A stretch of 26,905 nucleotides of DNA from Actinomycetes bacterium (GTDB lineage: Bacteria > Actinomycetota > Acidimicrobiia > Acidimicrobiales > RAAP-2): contig JAKBCT010000008.1 of assembly GCA_021807655.1 (NCBI GenBank), forward strand, positions 1 to 26,905. Direction: 5' to 3'. The number at the start of each line of letters is the position of its first letter. Positions within the stretch are counted from its first letter, which is position 1. The translations under genes and the position numbers were made by a program. This document shows positions 1 to 7,540 of this stretch, piece after piece. Below the pieces are notes generated by a model that saw nothing but the letters and a program-made list of their open reading frames with translations, did no database searches and was not told the DNA's origin.

Positions 1-363
1 TCCGGCTCGCGCGCGCACCATGGAGGCGAGCACGGCGCGCGCCGTGTAGAACGCACCGTCGAGATTGGTCGCGAGCACGTCGCGCCACTGCTCGTCGGTC
101 ATGCGAAGCGCGAGCCCGTCGCGGGTGACCCCGGCGTTGGCGACGGCGACGGCGACGGGCCCGAAGCGCTCGATGGCGTTCTTCGTCGCCTCGGTGACGG
201 CGGCCGAGTCCGCGACGTCAACGGCGAAGGAAGCGGCGCAGCCGACTGGCGCGTCGCCCGATCGCGAGAACGCGACGACGGTGTCACCGAGGTCGATGAA
301 GTGCTGGGCGACGGCGGCGCCGATGCCTCGGCTGGCACCGGTCACGAGGACGTGACGACTCAT
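1..363 (-). CDS. fabG: 3-oxoacyl-ACP reductase (FabG-like SDR), 3' part cut off by window edge
   Basis: Short-chain dehydrogenase/reductase, probably the NADPH-dependent 3-ketoacyl-ACP reductase of type II fatty-acid synthesis in the cytoplasm. The visible 121 residues begin MSRHVLVTGASRGIG, with the glycine-rich TGASRGIG nucleotide-binding motif at residues 8-15. The VANAGVT segment (NAG motif) lies near residues 78-84, and a LATNLDGAF stretch typical of the family follows near 98-106. The catalytic Tyr-x-x-x-Lys lies beyond the window and cannot be checked. The ATG (361-363) overlaps the fabD stop codon as ATGA, so the two genes are translationally coupled. That coupling to fabD supports FabG over other SDR enzymes, but SDRs are numerous and the substrate is inferred. 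Confidence 0.85.
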   Translation of the reverse strand, partial: MSRHVLVTGASRGIGAAVAQHFIDLGDTVVAFSRSGDAPVGCAASFAVDVADSAAVTEATKNAIERFGPVAVAVANAGVTRDGLALRMTDEQWRDVLATNLDGAFYTARAVLASMVRARAG

Positions 364-1280
364 AGGGCTCCTTTCGCGCTAGCGGGTCCGTCGAGCACGA
401 CCTGGAGGTCGAACTCGCGAATCCGTTTGCACAGACCGGTCAACACCGCTCCGGGAGCCATCTCGACCGAGGTGGTCACGCGCTGGGGCAGGGCGAGTGT
501 GGCGCCGAGGAAGTCGACGGGTTCGGTCAGCTGTCTCGAGAGCAGGGTCGCCCACAGCGAGCCGTGGTGGGCCGACGCGTCGACGTTGGCGATGACCGCA
601 ACCTCGGAATCGTGCCAAGTCACCCCGGCGAGTGCCTCGTCGAGGTCGGGCTGGGCGCTCGCCATCAACGGAGAGTGGAACGCGCCGCCGACCGGTAGCG
701 GCGTCGCGCGCCGCCAGCCGAGTTCGCGGTGGCGTTCGAGCAGGTCGTCGAGGGCTGCCCGGGTGCCGCTGACGACGATCTGACCGGTGCCATTGATGTT
801 GGCGACCCACAGGTCGTTGAGGTCGTCAAGCGCGCGCCGTGCCTCGTCGTCGCCCCCCATGAGTGCCACCATCGAGCCGACGTGTTCGTGGGCGGCGCGG
901 GCCATGGCCGCGCCGCGCGCCGCGATCAGCCGGGCTCCGTCGGTGATGTCGAGCACGCCCGCGGCGGTGAGCGCGGTGAACTCGCCGAGACTGTGGCCGA
1001 GGTGGACCTGGGGGCGAACGCCGTCTTCAGTGAGGGTCCCAAAGGCGACGAGCGAGAGCGCGAAGGTGGCGAGCTGGGCGTTGTCGGTGCGGATGACGTC
1101 GGCCTCGGCGTCGATCAGGAGGTGCTCGACGTCCACGCCGGTGACCTCGCTGATCGTCTCGACGACGCGCCAGTGCGGTGAGGAACGCCACGGGAGGCCC
1201 GCGGCCGGCGCGATCGAGCCCTGTCCGGGGAAGAGTCCCACGAGATCCGAGCGCAGTCTTGCGTGGTCACGATCAGTCAT
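360..1280 (-). CDS. fabD: Malonyl-CoA:ACP transacylase
   Basis: Transfers malonyl from CoA to acyl carrier protein, supplying extender units for fatty-acid elongation. At 306 residues it has the usual FabD length. Visible family motifs are the LFPGQGS loop (residues 16-22), the nucleophile elbow GHSLGEF with the active-site serine at S97, an arginine in the AARGAAM segment (R122) that fits the malonyl-carboxylate-binding position, and the GAFHSPLM motif carrying catalytic histidine H202. The ATG start (1278-1280) has no Shine-Dalgarno. Instead TAGCGT lies 6 nt upstream, which suggests a leaderless transcript starting just past the 3' end of tRNA-Leu(CAA). The stop overlaps the fabG start by 4 nt, so the two form an operon. 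Confidence 0.95.
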   Translation of the reverse strand: MTDRDHARLRSDLVGLFPGQGSIAPAAGLPWRSSPHWRVVETISEVTGVDVEHLLIDAEADVIRTDNAQLATFALSLVAFGTLTEDGVRPQVHLGHSLGEFTALTAAGVLDITDGARLIAARGAAMARAAHEHVGSMVALMGGDDEARRALDDLNDLWVANINGTGQIVVSGTRAALDDLLERHRELGWRRATPLPVGGAFHSPLMASAQPDLDEALAGVTWHDSEVAVIANVDASAHHGSLWATLLSRQLTEPVDFLGATLALPQRVTTSVEMAPGAVLTGLCKRIREFDLQVVLDGPASAKGAL

Positions 1281-1286
1281 GCGCCA

Positions 1287-1292
1287 ACGCTA
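1287..1292 (-). promoter_or_regulatory. Putative -10 element for leaderless fabD
   Basis: On the minus strand TAGCGT is followed by 6 nt and then the fabD ATG. This spacing would place the transcription start at or next to the A of the start codon. The element sits 3 nt past the 3' end of the tRNA gene, so any -35 element would lie inside the tRNA T-arm. It is a short motif in GC-rich DNA, so chance is possible. The same geometry recurs at other genes in this window, which raises the likelihood somewhat. Confidence 0.4.
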
Positions 1293-1295
1293 CAG

Positions 1296-1379
1296 TGCCC
1301 GGAGTGGGACTTGAACCCACACACCCTCTCGAGTAAAGGCTTTTGAGGCCTCCGCGTCTGCCGATTCCGCCATCCGGGC
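1296..1379 (-). tRNA. tRNA-Leu (anticodon CAA)
   Basis: On the minus strand the gene has a 7-bp acceptor stem GCCCGGA/TCCGGGC with discriminator A, a D-arm with the GCGGAATCGGCAGACGC pattern typical of leucine tRNA, anticodon stem GAGGC/GCCTT around the loop CTCAAAA (anticodon CAA, reading UUG), a long class II variable arm, and the T-loop GGTTCAAGTCC. It is 84 nt long and the 3' CCA is not encoded. It lies 15 nt upstream of fabD on the same strand, so it may share a transcript with fabD or be separated from it by the small promoter noted there. Confidence 0.96.
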
Positions 1380-1410
1380 TTGCGGGGAACACGGTAGCAG
1401 CAACCGTAAT

Positions 1411-2451
1411 GTGGCGGGAGTGGAGATAACGATCTGGCGGTCCGCGACGACGTTGGCCTCGCCGATACAGGGCGCCGCCCAGCGTCACGACGTTCGCGAG
1501 CATCTCTTCGCCGCAATTACGGTCGACGGGCTCACCGGCTACGGCGAGGTGTCGCCCCAACCTCAGTCGTTGAACGGCGATCCGAGCGCGGCGTTGGTGG
1601 TGGCGGCACTGCGCGACGAGGTCCCGGCGCACCTGGAACGGCTGGCGCAGGCGCTTGCTGACGAGGCCGGCTGGGCGCGCATCCACCAACTGGCCGGTCC
1701 CCGGCCGGCGAGCCTCGTCGCGTGGGCGCTCGTTGAGATGGCCCTCTTGGACCTGCAGTTACGACGCAGCGGGCTCAGCCTCGCCGACGAGTGGCCGGAG
1801 CGCGCGAAGCCGCGGGTGATGGCGACGGTTTCCCTGCTCGACGAAACACTGCCGAAGCTCGCGAGCGAAGTCGAACGACTGCGCGTGAAGGTCGGGCCCG
1901 GGGTTCGCCCGGGCCCCGCGCTCGACGCGTTGCACGACCTCGGGCGGCCGGTCATCGCCGACTACAACTGTTCGGCGCCGAATGTGGAGGTGGTGCTCGA
2001 GGACCTCGCCGTGCTGAGGTCGTCGCTGGTCGTGGTCGCGGTCGAACAGCCCTTCGCGCCCGGCAATCTCATCGATCACGCCCGACTCCACGCCGAGGGC
2101 GTCGTCGCGGTCAGTCTGGACGAGGGCGTGCGCTCCATCGTGGACCTACGCCATATCGCGCGTTACCGCGCGGGCGCGCTCGTCTGCATCAAACCAGCGC
2201 GGGTGGGTGGTCTCGCCGTTGCGCGCACGATGATCCTCGAAGCCCTCGACCTCGGGCTGCGGCCCTACGTCGGGGGGTTCTTCGAGTCGCCCCTCGCGCG
2301 CGGCGTGCACCGCCAGCTCGTTGCGGCGATGGTCGACGAGCCCAGTGACGTCGCACCGGTGGCGGGGCTCGGCGCCCCGGTCGTCGAGCGACCGGGGGGC
2401 GTGGGCTGGACCGCGCAGCGCGGCGAGGTGCTGCTGCAGTTACCAGGGTGA
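1411..2451 (+). CDS. menC: Enolase-superfamily enzyme, o-succinylbenzoate synthase-like (MenC)
   Basis: Probably o-succinylbenzoate synthase, which dehydrates SHCHC to o-succinylbenzoate in menaquinone synthesis. The 346-residue protein shows the muconate-lactonizing-type barrel residues: RVK with the catalytic-base position K160, metal ligands D184 (ADYN), E212 (VEQP) and D237 (SLDE), and K261 (CIKP) as the second catalytic lysine. The first lysine of the family KxK is arginine here (R158). A GFFESPLARG segment near 289-298 matches the end of the barrel. The GTG start at 1411 has no clear ribosome-binding site, and GTG 1420 is a possible alternative. No other men gene is in the window. N-acylamino-acid racemase or a dipeptide epimerase cannot be excluded, since these relatives share the same residues. 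Confidence 0.78.
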   Translation: MAGVEITIWRSATTLASPIQGAAQRHDVREHLFAAITVDGLTGYGEVSPQPQSLNGDPSAALVVAALRDEVPAHLERLAQALADEAGWARIHQLAGPRPASLVAWALVEMALLDLQLRRSGLSLADEWPERAKPRVMATVSLLDETLPKLASEVERLRVKVGPGVRPGPALDALHDLGRPVIADYNCSAPNVEVVLEDLAVLRSSLVVVAVEQPFAPGNLIDHARLHAEGVVAVSLDEGVRSIVDLRHIARYRAGALVCIKPARVGGLAVARTMILEALDLGLRPYVGGFFESPLARGVHRQLVAAMVDEPSDVAPVAGLGAPVVERPGGVGWTAQRGEVLLQLPG

Positions 2452-2485
2452 GTCCGGGCTATCGGGCGGTGGCCGCGGTCGAGCT

Positions 2486-2507
2486 CGCCTCGCCCCGGGG
2501 CGAGGCG
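2486..2507. repeat. Perfect 22-bp palindrome between menC and the coiled-coil gene
   Basis: CGCCTCGCCCC is followed directly by its reverse complement GGGGCGAGGCG, giving 11 base pairs per arm with no spacer. It lies 35 nt after the menC stop and 30 nt before the TACACT box of the next gene. There is no T-run, so it is a poor intrinsic terminator. Its position just upstream of a likely -35 region fits a dimeric-regulator operator better, which is an inference. Confidence 0.5.
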
Positions 2508-2536
2508 GCCAGCAAATCTGGACGAAGCCAAGGCTT

Positions 2537-2542
2537 TACACT
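2537..2542 (+). promoter_or_regulatory. Putative -10 element for leaderless gene at 2550
   Basis: TACACT is followed by 7 nt and then GTG at 2550. This matches a TANNNT -10 hexamer positioned so that transcription starts on the start codon. No convincing -35 hexamer is visible. It supports GTG 2550 as the true start of the coiled-coil gene. Confidence 0.5.
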
Positions 2543-2549
2543 GCTGAAC

Positions 2550-2840
2550 GTGGGGATTCGTCTGGTTCGTCGACGCTTGGAGGACGTGCAGCGGCGCCTC
2601 TCGGTCGCTCGCGAGAGCCTGCACGTGCTCGAAGAACAGGTGGCGGTGTGGAATGACGCGCTCGACGAGTCGAGAATTCGCGCCCTGGTTTCAGAGACCC
2701 CGCTGCAGGCGCAAGAATATGGCGAGCTCTCGCGGCACGTCGCCGCGGCCAATGCGGAGTTGACGCGACGACGTCACGAGGTCGAAGACCTCGTGATCGA
2801 ACGAGATGACCTGTTACGAAGCTGGACACCGAAGGACTGA
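2550..2840 (+). CDS. Small predicted coiled-coil protein of unknown function
   Basis: I do not recognise a named family. From the preferred GTG start the product is 96 residues, highly charged and almost entirely helical, with heptad-like runs such as RRRLEDVQRRLSVARESL and LSRHVAAANAELTRRRHEVE. It has no cysteine, signal peptide or membrane segment, so it is probably cytoplasmic. The open frame extends back to 2448, overlapping the end of menC. That upstream part would encode a low-complexity stretch across the 22-bp palindrome, whereas GTG 2550 follows a TANNNT box at 7 nt, so I place the start there. The stop lies 2 nt before the ANTAR response-regulator gene, which implies co-transcription and perhaps a shared task. 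The function is unknown, and the coiled-coil call comes from reading the residues by eye. Confidence 0.7.
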   Translation: MGIRLVRRRLEDVQRRLSVARESLHVLEEQVAVWNDALDESRIRALVSETPLQAQEYGELSRHVAAANAELTRRRHEVEDLVIERDDLLRSWTPKD

Positions 2841-2842
2841 CT

Positions 2843-3415
2843 ATGGAAAAGCGAGTGGTAATCGCCGACGATGAATCGATCATCCGACTCGACCTCAAGG
2901 AGATCCTGGAGAGTGACGGGTACCTCGTGGTGGGCGAAGCGGCCCGGGGAGACGACGCGCTGGCCCTGATCCAAGAGCACCGGCCCGACCTGGCGCTGCT
3001 CGACGTGAAGATGCCCGGGCTGGACGGGATCGAGGTGTCGCGCGCGGTGAAGGACACCGCAACGGTGGTGGTGCTGCTCACCGCCTTCAGCCAGCGCTCG
3101 CTCATCGAGAACGCCCGCGACGCCGGGGTCGCGGCCTACCTGGTCAAGCCGTTTCGCAGCAGTGAACTGCTGCCCAAGCTCGCGGCCATCTTGAATCCAG
3201 CGGCCGACGAGGGTTTCGTCGGCACCGACGTTCACCACGTGGAGGACAAGATCGAGACCCGCGAGATCGTCCAGCGCGCGAAGGAGTACCTGATGAGCGA
3301 GCGCGGACTCGACGAGCCCTCGGCCTTCGAGATCATCCAGCAGACCGCCATGCGCGGACGCACGCGGATGCGTGACGTCGCCCAACAGATTCTGCGCGGT
3401 GAATTTGGTGGCTGA
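2843..3415 (+). CDS. pdtaR: ANTAR-domain response regulator (PdtaR-like transcription antiterminator)
   Basis: A two-component response regulator whose output domain binds RNA. Residues 1-120 form a receiver domain with acidic pocket D9/D10, phospho-acceptor D54 (LLDVKMPG), T80 and K102 (VKPF). Residues ~134-185 form an ANTAR domain, including ETREIVQRAKEYLM, EPSAFEIIQQTAM and a RMRDVAQQIL tail. ANTAR proteins stabilise paired RNA hairpins and prevent transcription termination. The closest known type is actinobacterial PdtaR, phosphorylated by the histidine kinase PdtaS, and no kinase is encoded in this window. At 190 residues the length is normal. An AGGA sequence about 7 nt before the ATG serves as ribosome-binding site. 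The gene sits between the coiled-coil gene and polA, and a nearby polA also occurs in mycobacteria. Confidence 0.93.
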   Translation: MEKRVVIADDESIIRLDLKEILESDGYLVVGEAARGDDALALIQEHRPDLALLDVKMPGLDGIEVSRAVKDTATVVVLLTAFSQRSLIENARDAGVAAYLVKPFRSSELLPKLAAILNPAADEGFVGTDVHHVEDKIETREIVQRAKEYLMSERGLDEPSAFEIIQQTAMRGRTRMRDVAQQILRGEFGG

Positions 3416-6011
3416 GCAGCGAGCCGACGCGCCTCTGGTCGTCCTGGACGGCATGTCGCTCGCCTTTAGGGCGTTCTTCGCCCTCTCGCCCGAGATCGCG
3501 ACCTCCAACGGCGTCGTGACCAACGCGTTGCACGGGTTTGCGGCGATGCTGCACTCACTGGTGCGCACCCAGCACCCGCGCGCGCTCGCGGTCGCCTTCG
3601 ACCTGCCCGGGGGGACGTTCCGCGACGCGATGAGCGAGGACTACAAGGGTGGTCGCGCCGCGACGCCGCCGGAGCTCGAGCCGCAGTTCGGTTTCATTCG
3701 CTCGCTCTGTGAGGCGCTGCACATACCGGTACTCGCCGTACCGGGCTTCGAGGCCGATGACGTCTTGGCGACGCTCGCGACCTGGGGCCGGGAGAACCAC
3801 ATCGCGGTCACCGTGGTGACGGGGGACCGCGACACGTTCCAACTGGTCGAGGACCCCTACGTGCGGGTGCTCTATAACCGCCGGGGAGTCTCGGACTACT
3901 CGCTCTACGACGAGGCGGGCATCGTCGAGCGCTGTGGCGTGGAACCCGCGCGCTACCCGCTGCTCGCCGCGCTGCGCGGGGACCCCTCGGACAACCTGCC
4001 CGGCGTGCCCGGGGTGGGCGAGAAGACCGCCGCCAAACTGCTCGCCCAGTACCACGACTTCGACGAGCTCTACCAGCACCTCGACGACCTCACGCCCAAG
4101 CTGCGAGAGAATCTGGCCGCCTTCGAGGACCGGGCCCGCAACAACGAACGGGTGATGCGCCTCGTGCGTGACGTGCCGCTCGAGTTCACCCTCGAGGAGC
4201 TCACGCTCGGGGGCTGGAACCACGCCGACGCACTGGCCTTCTTCGATCGCTTCGAGATGAAGGCGATGCGCAACCGCTTCGACCAGTTGATGTCCGAGGG
4301 TCTGCTCGGATCCGGTGAGGTGGCCGACGCGCCGGCGCCTCGGGTCTCGACCGCCCCGACCTGGACCGACGTCTCGCCCGACGAGGTCATGGGCGCCGCG
4401 TCGCTGGTGGTCGCCTTTGACGACGACCGCGTCGCCGCCGGCGACCGCGCCAGGGGCATCGTCGCGGTGATGTCGTGGGACGAGTTCTTCGAGCGTTACC
4501 GCGGACAGCTGATCGCGGGCCACGACGTGAAGGCCCTCCTTCGCCGCGCGGCCGACCGGTCGCTCGCGACACCCAATCCCGTCGAGGACGCGGCGATCAT
4601 GGCGTTCCTCGTGGACTCGGTGAGTGGCCGGTACTCGCTCGACGAGCTGAGCCTGACGTACCTGGGCGTCGCGAACGCCTCGGCGGCCCCGACGCTCTTC
4701 GGTCACGGAGACGGCGAGTACCTGCGTGACGACCTCACGCGCGTCGTCCAGCTCATCGACGTGTTGCGCGAGGAGATCGTGCGCTGGGAGCTCGGTTACG
4801 TCTACGAATCGATCGAGTTGCCGCTCGTGTCGGTGCTCGCGCGCATGGAGTCGCGCGGCGTTCGCGTCGACGTGGCGCTGTTGCGCAAAATTCTGAAGGA
4901 GTTCACCGCCGAGGCCGCACTCCTCGACGCGTCGATCCAGGAGGTCGTCGGCCACCCCTTCAAGCTCAACTCGCCCCAGCAGCTCCAGACCGTGCTCTTT
5001 GACGAGCTCGGCCTGAGCGCGGTTCGAAAGATCAAGACGGGGTACTCCACGGACGCGTCGAGCCTCGAGGCGATCATCGACGAACACCGCGTCGTAGCGA
5101 TGATCCTGCGCTACCGCGAGGTTGAGAAGCTGCGCAGCACCTACGGCGCGCCGTTGATCGACAGCGTCGGGGCCGATGGACGGATCCACGCGGTCTTCCA
5201 ACAGACCGTGGCGCGCACCGGCCGGCTCTCGTCGGAGAATCCGAACCTGCACAACATCCCCGTGCGAAGCGACGAGGGCCGACGCCTGCGCTACGCCTTC
5301 GTGCCCGAGGACGGCTGGTCGCTCGCGGTGGCGGACTACAACCAGATCGAACTGCGCATCCTCGCGCACCTCTCCCAGGACGAAGGGCTCCTCGGCGCCT
5401 TCGCCGCCGGCGAGGACGTGCACCGCGCGATCGCGAGCTCGGTGTTCGGCGTAGCGCCCGATGCGATCACCCACGAGCAGCGCGAACAGGCCAAGGCCGT
5501 CTCCTACGGGCTCGCCTACGGCATGGAGGCCTTCGGGCTCAGTCAGCGCCTCGGGCTCACCGTCGCCAACGCCCGCGCCATCATGGACCGCTACTTCGAG
5601 GGCTTCCCGACGCTGCGCCACTACATGGACGAGACCGTGCGCCAGATCCGCGAGCGGGGCTACTCGCGCACCGAGTTAGGACGCATCCGGCCGTTCCCCG
5701 ACCTCGCGACCGCGACCGGACCCCAGCGCCAGGCCGCCGAACGCCAGGCGATGAACGCCGGCATCCAGGGCCTCGCGGCCGACGTGTTCAAGTCGGCGCT
5801 CGTGCGCCTCGACGACTTCTTGCGCGACGGGGGCTACGAGGCCCGGCTCATCTTGCAGGTCCACGACGAAGTCCTCGTCGAGGCGCCGCGCGAGGAGCGC
5901 GACGCCGTCGGGGCGGTGATCGTCGACGCCCTGGTGAACGCGGCGGCGCTGACGGTGCCCCTCGACGTCTCGCTGCGATGGGGCGAGAACTGGGCGCAGG
6001 CCAAGGGCTGA
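3408..6011 (+). CDS. polA: DNA polymerase I
   Basis: Family A polymerase that fills gaps in excision repair and removes RNA primers. An N-terminal 5'-3' exonuclease domain (about residues 8-290, with D14 and the segment DPSDNLPGVPGVGEKTA) is followed by a degenerate 3'-5' exonuclease-like region and a polymerase domain. Motif A is VADYNQIEL near 640-648, motif B is R692...K696...Y700...Y704, and motif C is VHDEV near 818. The position equal to E. coli F762 is tyrosine (Y700). In the exonuclease-like region the aspartate matching E. coli D424 appears as leucine, so proofreading is probably absent. The frame is open from GTG 3372, but I prefer GTG 3408, which has GGTGA 5 nt upstream and overlaps the response-regulator stop by 8 nt, giving 867 residues. 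GTG 3399 is also possible. Confidence 0.96.
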   Translation: MAEQRADAPLVVLDGMSLAFRAFFALSPEIATSNGVVTNALHGFAAMLHSLVRTQHPRALAVAFDLPGGTFRDAMSEDYKGGRAATPPELEPQFGFIRSLCEALHIPVLAVPGFEADDVLATLATWGRENHIAVTVVTGDRDTFQLVEDPYVRVLYNRRGVSDYSLYDEAGIVERCGVEPARYPLLAALRGDPSDNLPGVPGVGEKTAAKLLAQYHDFDELYQHLDDLTPKLRENLAAFEDRARNNERVMRLVRDVPLEFTLEELTLGGWNHADALAFFDRFEMKAMRNRFDQLMSEGLLGSGEVADAPAPRVSTAPTWTDVSPDEVMGAASLVVAFDDDRVAAGDRARGIVAVMSWDEFFERYRGQLIAGHDVKALLRRAADRSLATPNPVEDAAIMAFLVDSVSGRYSLDELSLTYLGVANASAAPTLFGHGDGEYLRDDLTRVVQLIDVLREEIVRWELGYVYESIELPLVSVLARMESRGVRVDVALLRKILKEFTAEAALLDASIQEVVGHPFKLNSPQQLQTVLFDELGLSAVRKIKTGYSTDASSLEAIIDEHRVVAMILRYREVEKLRSTYGAPLIDSVGADGRIHAVFQQTVARTGRLSSENPNLHNIPVRSDEGRRLRYAFVPEDGWSLAVADYNQIELRILAHLSQDEGLLGAFAAGEDVHRAIASSVFGVAPDAITHEQREQAKAVSYGLAYGMEAFGLSQRLGLTVANARAIMDRYFEGFPTLRHYMDETVRQIRERGYSRTELGRIRPFPDLATATGPQRQAAERQAMNAGIQGLAADVFKSALVRLDDFLRDGGYEARLILQVHDEVLVEAPREERDAVGAVIVDALVNAAALTVPLDVSLRWGENWAQAKG

Positions 6012-6019
6012 CCCGGTGC

Positions 6020-6025
6020 TAGGAT
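6020..6025 (+). promoter_or_regulatory. Possible -10 element of the rpsA promoter
   Basis: TAGGAT, preceded by TGC and a few nt after the polA stop, resembles a -10 hexamer. It would give rpsA an untranslated leader of about 75-80 nt. No clear -35 box is visible. The leader (to 6104) contains only a weak 4-bp GCCT/AGGC inverted repeat. Confidence 0.35.
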
Positions 6026-6104
6026 TGCGCGTCGGGTTAACGCCGGTAATTCGACCCTTGTCGCCTAGTCAGGCCCCGGCGTGGTCATCGAAAAGGTAGT
6101 ACCA

Positions 6105-7490
6105 ATGTCGGAAGGCTCCAGCCTCCTCTCCTCCCAGCCCATGGGAACCTTCGACGCCGAGGGAAACTACATTCCCCGCGTCGTCACCGAAGACAACCTG
6201 GTCGGCACCGACCTCACCGCGCTCGTCGGCAACAGCGTCCTCGAATTCGACGACGGTGACCTGGTCAGTGGCATCGTGGTCAAGATCGATCACGACGAAG
6301 TGCTGCTCGACATCGGCTTTAAGTCCGAAGGCGTCATCCCGGCGCGCGAGCTCTCCATCCGCAACGACGCCGACCCCGCCGACATCGTGTCGCTCGGCGA
6401 GCGCATCGAGTGCCTGGTCCTCCAGAAGGAGGACAAGGAAGGTCGACTCGTCCTGTCCAAGAAGCGAGCCCAGTACGAGAAGGCTTGGGCCAACATCGAA
6501 GAGCTCAAGACCCGTGACGAGATCGTCAAGGGTGTCGTCATCGAGGTCGTCAAGGGCGGACTCATCGTGGACATCGGCCTGCGCGGCTTCCTACCCGCCT
6601 CGCTGGTCGAGTTGCGCCGTGTTCGCGAGCTCCAGCCCTACATCGGCAAGACCGTCGAGGCCAAGATCATCGAGCTCGACCGCAACCGCAACAACGTCGT
6701 GCTGTCGCGTCGCGCGTGGCTCGAAGAGACCCAGAAGGAACAGCGCGGCGACTTCCTCAACAACCTCAAGCCCGGCGAGCGTCGTCACGGCGTCATCTCC
6801 TCGGTGGTCAACTTCGGTGCGTTCGTGGACCTGGGCGGCATGGACGGCCTGATCCACGTCTCGGAGCTCTCCTGGAAGCACATCGACCACCCGAGCCAGG
6901 TCGTCGCGGTCGGCGACGAGGTCGACGTCGAGGTGTTGGACGTCGACTTCTCCAAGGAGCGCATCTCGCTGTCGCTGAAGGCGACCCAGTCGGACCCGTG
7001 GCAGGTCTTCGCCGACAGCCACGCCGTCGACCAGCTGGTCTACGGCCGGGTCACGAAGTTGGTGCCCTTCGGCGCCTTCATCCAGGTCGGCGACGGCATC
7101 GAGGGCCTCGTGCACATCTCGGAGATGGCGGCGCACCACGTGGACTCGCCCGACCAGGTCGTCACCGCGGGTGAGGAGCTCTGGGTCAAGATCATCGAGC
7201 TCGACACCGCGCGACGCCGCATCAGCCTCTCGATCAAGCAGGCCGCCGAGGGTGGCGAGGTCTCCGAGGAGTACCGCGAAGCCTTCGGTTCGCACGCCTA
7301 CGACAGCGAGGGCAACTACATCGGCGGCATCGAGTACGGCGAGTTCACGCCCGAGACCGAGGCCCAGGCCGCGTGGGCGGAGTACGCCACCGAGGCCGCG
7401 CCGAAGGACGACGCCGCAGACGAGACCGCAGACGAGACCGTGGACGAGACCGCGTCCGACGTCGCTGAGGAGTCCCCGGACGGCGAGTAG
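6105..7490 (+). CDS. rpsA: 30S ribosomal protein S1
   Basis: RNA-binding ribosomal protein S1, which helps bring mRNA to the 30S subunit. It contains four S1 (OB-fold) repeats over roughly residues 30-365. They are recognised by [47 protein letters not shown] and [20 protein letters not shown]. The best conserved pair is the third and fourth repeats, each with GAF and a GL(I/V)H(V/I)SE motif. Four repeats are usual in Actinomycetota, against six in E. coli. The C-terminal tail is acidic and ends in tandem DETA-like units encoded by 12-bp repeats around 7417-7455. The frame starts at GTG 6081, but ATG 6105 has AAAAGG about 8 nt upstream and gives a normal N-terminus, so 461 residues is preferred. 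A strong hairpin follows the stop. Confidence 0.96.
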   Translation: MSEGSSLLSSQPMGTFDAEGNYIPRVVTEDNLVGTDLTALVGNSVLEFDDGDLVSGIVVKIDHDEVLLDIGFKSEGVIPARELSIRNDADPADIVSLGERIECLVLQKEDKEGRLVLSKKRAQYEKAWANIEELKTRDEIVKGVVIEVVKGGLIVDIGLRGFLPASLVELRRVRELQPYIGKTVEAKIIELDRNRNNVVLSRRAWLEETQKEQRGDFLNNLKPGERRHGVISSVVNFGAFVDLGGMDGLIHVSELSWKHIDHPSQVVAVGDEVDVEVLDVDFSKERISLSLKATQSDPWQVFADSHAVDQLVYGRVTKLVPFGAFIQVGDGIEGLVHISEMAAHHVDSPDQVVTAGEELWVKIIELDTARRRISLSIKQAAEGGEVSEEYREAFGSHAYDSEGNYIGGIEYGEFTPETEAQAAWAEYATEAAPKDDAADETADETVDETASDVAEESPDGE

Positions 7491-7502
7491 TCAGTCGCCC
7501 GT

Positions 7503-7540
7503 CGCAACGAACGCCCCGCTCGTGCGGGGCGTTCGTTGCG
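7503..7540. terminator. Bidirectional hairpin terminator between rpsA and the peptide ABC operon
   Basis: A perfect 17-bp inverted repeat (left arm 7503-7519, right arm 7524-7540) encloses a 4-nt TCGT loop. The arms are CGCAACGAACGCCCCGC and its complement. It fills the 50-nt gap between the stops of two convergent operons and touches the stop codon of the minus-strand ATPase gene. T-tracts are short or absent on both sides, as is common for hairpin terminators in high-GC Actinomycetota. Confidence 0.85.

Noticed and set aside
1273..1689. Minus-strand frame running through tRNA-Leu(CAA)
   Set aside because: Contains the well-known spurious translation of a tRNA gene (GGIGRRGGLKSLYSRG); not a protein.
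1894..1916. 9-bp all-GC hairpin with a 5-nt loop inside menC
   Set aside because: Within a well-conserved coding stretch beside the catalytic lysine; explained by GC-rich Gly/Pro/Val codons and lacking any terminator T-run.
3555..5621. 688-codon open frame on the minus strand opposite polA
   Set aside because: High-GC coding DNA often leaves the opposite strand open. Its translation is low-complexity (R/H/V/E/D-rich) with no recognisable motif, while polA on the plus strand is unmistakable.
7411..7460. 12-bp tandem repeats near the end of rpsA
   Set aside because: Encodes repeated acidic DETA-like units of the S1 tail; low-complexity coding sequence rather than a regulatory repeat or CRISPR.
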